Below are positions 5,411 through 7,795 of a stretch of DNA of 7,795 nt, one piece after another. The notes beneath the pieces were generated by a model. The model was not told the DNA's origin and searched no databases. It saw only the letters and a list, made by a program, of their open reading frames with translations. The position numbers were made by a program, and so were the translations under genes. Each line of letters begins with the position of its first letter. The stretch's first letter is position 1. Source of the stretch: DASQGA01 sp035535315 (GTDB lineage Bacteria > Actinomycetota > Thermoleophilia > Gaiellales > Gaiellaceae); NCBI GenBank assembly GCA_035535315.1, contig DATLQD010000149.1, forward strand, positions 1-7,795. The letters are read 5' to 3'.

Positions 5411-6347
5411 CCGCCTCGTTGTCCGCTTGGACCCGTGAACGCCAGCGAAGCGTCCCGAGCATCAGCGCAATCGCACCGAAGCCCACGACGACGTTCGCGA
5501 GGACGGTGGCGACCTGCATGCCGACGCTGAAGGAGAGCAGCGCGCTCGTGCTCCCGCTGCCGGCGAGGGCGAAGACGAGAACGGCTTGTTGGGCACCAGC
5601 TCCGCCCGGAGTGAACGGTAGGAGCGTCGAGAGGCTCTGGACGACCAGCACCGTGAGCGCTGTCCCAAGGGTTGCCTCGATGTGGAACGCGCGCAGGAAG
5701 AAGTACACCGCTGCGAACCTCGCTACCCAGCTCGCCGCCTGCCAGGAGACGACGCCGCGGAGGAAGGCATCGCGGTCCTTGAGCGCCACGAACCCGAGGG
5801 CGACCTTCTCCCGCAGAGCCTCGACGTGGGTGGACGCCCAGCCGGCCAGGAGGACCGCGCCTGCGAGCAGGACACAGCCGATGAACGCTGCCGCCGTTGG
5901 ATGCTCGATCGCGAACCTCCAGTCGAAGGCGGGAAGGCGGGGCAGGTCCGGGACACCTGGGAGCACGCCCTGGTGGATCGCCCAGATGAGGAGGCTCCCC
6001 GCCACGACCGCATCGAAGAGCGTCTCGACGAGCAGGCTGGCTCCGAGCGTTGGATAGGTCGATCCCCGGATGCGGTGCTTCAAGAGATAGAGCTTCACGA
6101 GATCGCCGCCACGAGCGGGCGTGATGGAGTTCACGCCGACCCCGGCGAGGTAGGCGCCGAAGACGTCGCGATACCGGATGCGCGTGTCGGGATAGGACGC
6201 GCGCAGGATGTTCTGCCACGCGCGCACCCGGAAGACGAGCTTCAGGAGATGCAACGCGACCGCGAGGATGAGCGCCGTCCACGACACGGCCGCGAGATGG
6301 CTGAAGAAGGCCTGGCACGCGTCGACGAACGCCTGGACATCGTCCAT
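5343..6347 (-). CDS. Flippase-like / LPG-synthase transmembrane domain protein
   Basis: 334-residue polytopic inner-membrane protein of the lysylphosphatidylglycerol synthase TM-region family (UPF0104, flippase-like). About seven or eight hydrophobic segments are visible, near 21-38, 62-78, 103-127, 152-170, 197-219, 226-245 and 275-300. Family signatures are NSITPARGGDLVKLYLLK (73-90), with the conserved polar GD after the first helices, LVETLFDAVV (106-115), and LLPFTPGGAGAQQAVLV (242-258). There is no C-terminal aminoacyl-transferase domain as in full MprF, so this is the membrane part alone. Such proteins are thought to handle lipids or lipid-linked molecules; the substrate is unknown. 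The last 22 residues (313-334) are Ala/Pro/Arg/Glu-rich and are encoded opposite the end of the receiver gene. The ATG at 6347 gives a short amphipathic N-terminus before helix 1; a TATCGT hexamer sits 6 nt upstream. Confidence 0.88.
   Translation of the reverse strand: MDDVQAFVDACQAFFSHLAAVSWTALILAVALHLLKLVFRVRAWQNILRASYPDTRIRYRDVFGAYLAGVGVNSITPARGGDLVKLYLLKHRIRGSTYPTLGASLLVETLFDAVVAGSLLIWAIHQGVLPGVPDLPRLPAFDWRFAIEHPTAAAFIGCVLLAGAVLLAGWASTHVEALREKVALGFVALKDRDAFLRGVVSWQAASWVARFAAVYFFLRAFHIEATLGTALTVLVVQSLSTLLPFTPGGAGAQQAVLVFALAGSGSTSALLSFSVGMQVATVLANVVVGFGAIALMLGTLRWRSRVQADNEAARAEAAAAPEPAGARSPPTPPG
5385..5418 (+). terminator. GC-rich hairpin spanning the receiver gene stop codon
   Basis: Positions 5385-5393 (CGGGGCGGC) can pair with 5410-5418 (GCCGCCTCG): nine pairs including one G-U, around a 16-nt loop. 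The TAG stop (5408-5410) lies at the loop-stem border, and TT follows. It is a plausible terminator, but it sits in GC-rich sequence coding on the other strand, so chance pairing is possible. Confidence 0.35.
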
Positions 6348-6353
6348 GCACCG

Positions 6354-6359
6354 ACGATA
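6354..6359 (-). promoter_or_regulatory. -10-like TATCGT upstream of the membrane-protein gene
   Basis: The minus strand reads TATCGT (6359-6354), followed by exactly 6 nt and the ATG at 6347. No Shine-Dalgarno is present. This is the same TANNNT-plus-short-gap arrangement seen before nfo, the HAD gene and the receiver gene. No clear -35 is visible. Confidence 0.45.
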
Positions 6360-6423
6360 CCGGGGCGGCCCGGATCGCTACCGGGCGGCGATCAGCCTGT
6401 GGATACCCCCGACCGGGTTCGAA

Positions 6424-6436
6424 GCGGTGTCACCGC
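6424..6436. repeat. Perfect inverted repeat GCGGTG-T-CACCGC
   Basis: A 6+1+6 perfect palindrome. A one-base centre favours a dimeric protein-binding site over an RNA hairpin. It lies within the divergent intergenic region, 7 nt from a second inverted repeat. Confidence 0.5.
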
Positions 6437-6443
6437 CGTGAGA

Positions 6444-6459
6444 GGGTGGCATACCACCC
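6444..6459. repeat. Inverted repeat GGGTGG-CATA-CCACCC
   Basis: A perfect 6-bp stem with a 4-nt CATA centre, able to form a stable hairpin as RNA on either strand or to act as an operator. No T-run follows in either direction. Its half-site resembles that of the neighbouring repeat (GGTG/CACC shared). Confidence 0.5.
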
Positions 6460-6581
6460 ATGATGGCGAGGGTTCTGTTCGATGCTCGCTGGGGGAAAGT
6501 GTTGAATTTGGCAGGGCGCGGTACCTCTGCGGCGAGTGGGCGCGCCTCCCTAGCGTCAACCCCCCGGCGCCTGATTTTCTT

Positions 6582-6592
6582 CTAGGGCCTAG
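6582..6592. repeat. Short inverted repeat CTAGG-G-CCTAG
   Basis: A perfect 5+1+5 palindrome, about 120 nt upstream of the peptidase start and next to the AT-rich GATTTTCTTCTAG. It could be an operator half-site pair. It is short enough to arise by chance, although CTAG is usually rare in bacterial genomes. Confidence 0.35.
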
Positions 6593-6630
6593 CAACCATG
6601 CGGGGTGCGAAGCCGCGCGCACATCGGGGT

Positions 6631-6636
6631 TAGAAT
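6631..6636 (+). promoter_or_regulatory. Possible -10 element for the peptidase gene
   Basis: TAGAAT fits TANNNT and would start transcription near 6643, giving a 5' leader of about 70 nt before ATG 6714. No recognisable -35 is present at 17-18 nt upstream. Other promoters further left in the intergenic region are equally possible. Confidence 0.3.
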
Positions 6637-6700
6637 CGTCCAACTTCGGGCGAGCGTTACGGGACGGGAGCGGCGCGTGCCGGGCGGGCGCCCCAGTCGA

Positions 6701-6708
6701 GGGGAGGA
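6701..6708 (+). promoter_or_regulatory. Strong Shine-Dalgarno of the peptidase gene
   Basis: GGGGAGGA ends 5 nt before ATG 6714. It is the only clear Shine-Dalgarno at a start codon in this window, and it fixes the start of the secreted peptidase directly at its signal peptide. Confidence 0.8.
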
Positions 6709-6713
6709 CGATC

Positions 6714-7795
6714 ATGCCAAGAAGGATTCGGTTTGTTCTGGCCGGGGTGGTAGCGGCTTGCCTGACGCTCGTGCCGGCGACGACGACGGCGGCTCCGCCT
6801 GGCCAGGCGGCCAAGCTGCGCACCGCAATCACGGTGCAGAACATGAGGGCTCATGAGCAAGCGTTCCAGAACATCGCGACCGCGAACGGGGGTACACGGG
6901 CCTCTGGCACGGCGGGCTACGACGCGTCTGTGAACTACGTGGTCGGCCAGCTTCGAGCCGCCGGGTACACCCCACAGATCCAGACGTTCGACTTCCCGTT
7001 CTTCCAGGAGCTTGCCACACCCGTCTTCGAGCGAACGGCACCGACGCCGCGCACGTATGTCCCGACTACCGAATTCGGCACCATGACCTATTCGGGCAGC
7101 GGCGACGTCACCGCCAACCTTCAAGAGGTGAACGACAATCAATTCCCGCCCGGACCGACACCGAGCTCGTCGAACGCGGGTTGCGAGGCGGCTGACTTCG
7201 CGGGCTTCACCCCGGGCAACGTGGCACTTATCCAGCGTGGGACGTGCACGTTCCACGACAAGGCGCTGAACGCCCAGACTGCCGGCGCGAGCGCGGTGGT
7301 CATCTTCAACGAGGGCCAGCCCGGACGCACTGATGCCATCATCGGGACACTCGGCAGCCCCGACTTCACGATCCCGGTCATCGGCACGTCGTTCGCGATC
7401 GGGGAGGAGTTGCACACCCTGCTCGCCTCGGGCGTCGTGACCGTGCATATCAAGACCACGACGATCTCGGAGATTCGCCAGACAGCCAACGTCTTGGCCG
7501 ACACGCCCGGCGGGGATCCGAATCGGGTTGTCGTCCAGGGCTCACACCTCGACTCGGTGGTACCGGGCCCGGGCATCAACGACAACGGGTCTGGATCCTC
7601 CTACAACCTGGAGGCTGCGATCCAAATCAGTAAGAAGCAGATCAAGCCGAGGAACAAGATCCGCTTCGCGTGGTGGGGCGCCGAAGAGCTAAACCTACTC
7701 GGCTCCCAGTTCTACGTTGACAGCCTCTCTGACGCGGAGTTCGCGAAGATCCTGGCGAACCTCAACCACGACATGATCGCCTCGCCGAACTTCGT
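6714..7795 (+). CDS. Secreted M28 zinc aminopeptidase with PA domain, 3' end outside window
   Basis: Exported metallopeptidase of the Streptomyces griseus aminopeptidase type, expected to remove N-terminal residues from peptides outside the cell. 360 residues are visible. A signal peptide occupies 1-27: MPRRIR, hydrophobic FVLAGVVAACLTLV, then ATTTAA. The N-terminal part (about 40-130) precedes a PA domain at about 150-245 (GNVALIQRGTCTFHDKALNA, AGASAVVIFN), with C157 and C178 as a likely disulfide. Catalytic domain: GSHLDSV with zinc ligand H278 and D280, GINDNGSG with bridging D290, WWGAEE with base E324 and ligand E325, and LNHDM with D353. The H-D, D-E and E-D spacings (12, 34, 28) equal those I recall for the Streptomyces enzyme (H85, D97, E131/E132, D160). 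The last ligand, a histidine expected near residue 440, lies beyond the window. The start is fixed by a strong Shine-Dalgarno. Confidence 0.95.
   Translation, partial: MPRRIRFVLAGVVAACLTLVPATTTAAPPGQAAKLRTAITVQNMRAHEQAFQNIATANGGTRASGTAGYDASVNYVVGQLRAAGYTPQIQTFDFPFFQELATPVFERTAPTPRTYVPTTEFGTMTYSGSGDVTANLQEVNDNQFPPGPTPSSSNAGCEAADFAGFTPGNVALIQRGTCTFHDKALNAQTAGASAVVIFNEGQPGRTDAIIGTLGSPDFTIPVIGTSFAIGEELHTLLASGVVTVHIKTTTISEIRQTANVLADTPGGDPNRVVVQGSHLDSVVPGPGINDNGSGSSYNLEAAIQISKKQIKPRNKIRFAWWGAEELNLLGSQFYVDSLSDAEFAKILANLNHDMIASPNF

Larger units (their letters stand above)
6348..6713. other. 366-bp divergent intergenic region
   Basis: No gene is supported on either strand. Open frames here are short, lack ribosome-binding signals and show no recognisable protein. 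The region holds the promoter of the membrane-protein gene at its left edge and, in the middle, two neighbouring inverted repeats (6424-6459). Then come a slightly AT-richer stretch (about 6470-6525), another inverted repeat (6582-6592), a -10-like TAGAAT (6631-6636) and the Shine-Dalgarno of the peptidase gene. It is by far the longest non-coding stretch in an otherwise tightly packed window. I could not match it to a known riboswitch or RNA gene. Confidence 0.7.

Noticed and set aside
6411..6429. tRNA T-arm-like GGGTTCGAAG
   Set aside because: The flanking bases do not form a 5-bp T stem, and no acceptor stem or anticodon arm can be built around it.
6460..6600. Possible structured leader RNA or riboswitch (CTCGC...GCGAG enclosing GCAG...CTGC)
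   Set aside because: Stems are short and loops long; no match to riboswitch cores I know, and no evidence that the segment is transcribed.
6392..6844. Minus-strand open frame covering the intergenic region
   Set aside because: No recognisable domain, extends into antisense of the peptidase signal peptide, no ribosome-binding site, composition of random GC-rich sequence.
6657..7448. Minus-strand open frame opposite the M28 peptidase
   Set aside because: Antisense of conserved catalytic and PA domain sequence; composition typical of a shadow frame.
1..7795. CRISPR array, insertion sequence, prophage, toxin-antitoxin or defence cluster
   Set aside because: No direct-repeat array, transposase, integrase, terminal repeats or defence-type genes were found on either strand; the genes are ordinary chromosomal functions.

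Overview
This is a compact, GC-rich chromosomal window with short or negative intergenic gaps, several divergent gene pairs and mostly start codons without a Shine-Dalgarno. It looks like a high-GC actinobacterium. The deep-branching class Thermoleophilia is my best guess, inferred from the style of the proteins and not from a marker gene. Nothing suggests phage, plasmid, transposon, CRISPR or a defence island. Eight protein genes are supported, plus one long divergent intergenic region. Two genes run off the window: the Ca2+/H+ antiporter on the left and the M28 peptidase on the right.

Layout. 1-971 (-): C-terminally cut CAX-type Ca2+/H+ antiporter. 998-1723 (+): HAD-like hydrolase, divergent from the antiporter across 26 bp. 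1798-2208 (+): small nine-cysteine protein of unknown function, overlapping by 26 bp the tail of the convergent endonuclease IV gene nfo, 2183-3073 (-). 3095-4354 (+): a short glutamyl-tRNA synthetase, gltX, divergent from nfo across 21 bp. 4355-4945 (-): tail-anchored helical protein of unknown function whose stop codon abuts the gltX stop. 5027-5410 (+): single-domain CheY-like receiver, overlapping by 68 bp the convergent gene 5343-6347 (-) for a flippase-like/LPG-synthase-type membrane protein. 6348-6713: 366 bp without a supported gene, with inverted repeats and promoter-like elements. 6714 to the end (+): secreted M28 aminopeptidase with a PA domain.

The genes are functionally unrelated (ion transport, DNA repair, translation, signalling, envelope, secreted proteolysis) and mostly appear to be single-gene transcription units, not a pathway. 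The most interesting structure is in gene expression. Most genes carry a TANNNT -10-like hexamer 6-10 nt before the start codon and no Shine-Dalgarno, suggesting leaderless mRNAs. Two divergent pairs have -10 elements that overlap on opposite strands around the same hexamer, AGCCTA. Three plus-strand genes have their stop codon inside a strong inverted repeat, suggesting hairpin terminators folded onto the gene end. At the protein level, GluRS lacks the whole segment that carries the zinc-binding/connective insertion in E. coli GluRS, and the HAD protein has a non-canonical motif I. I did not find a convincing new multi-gene system here.
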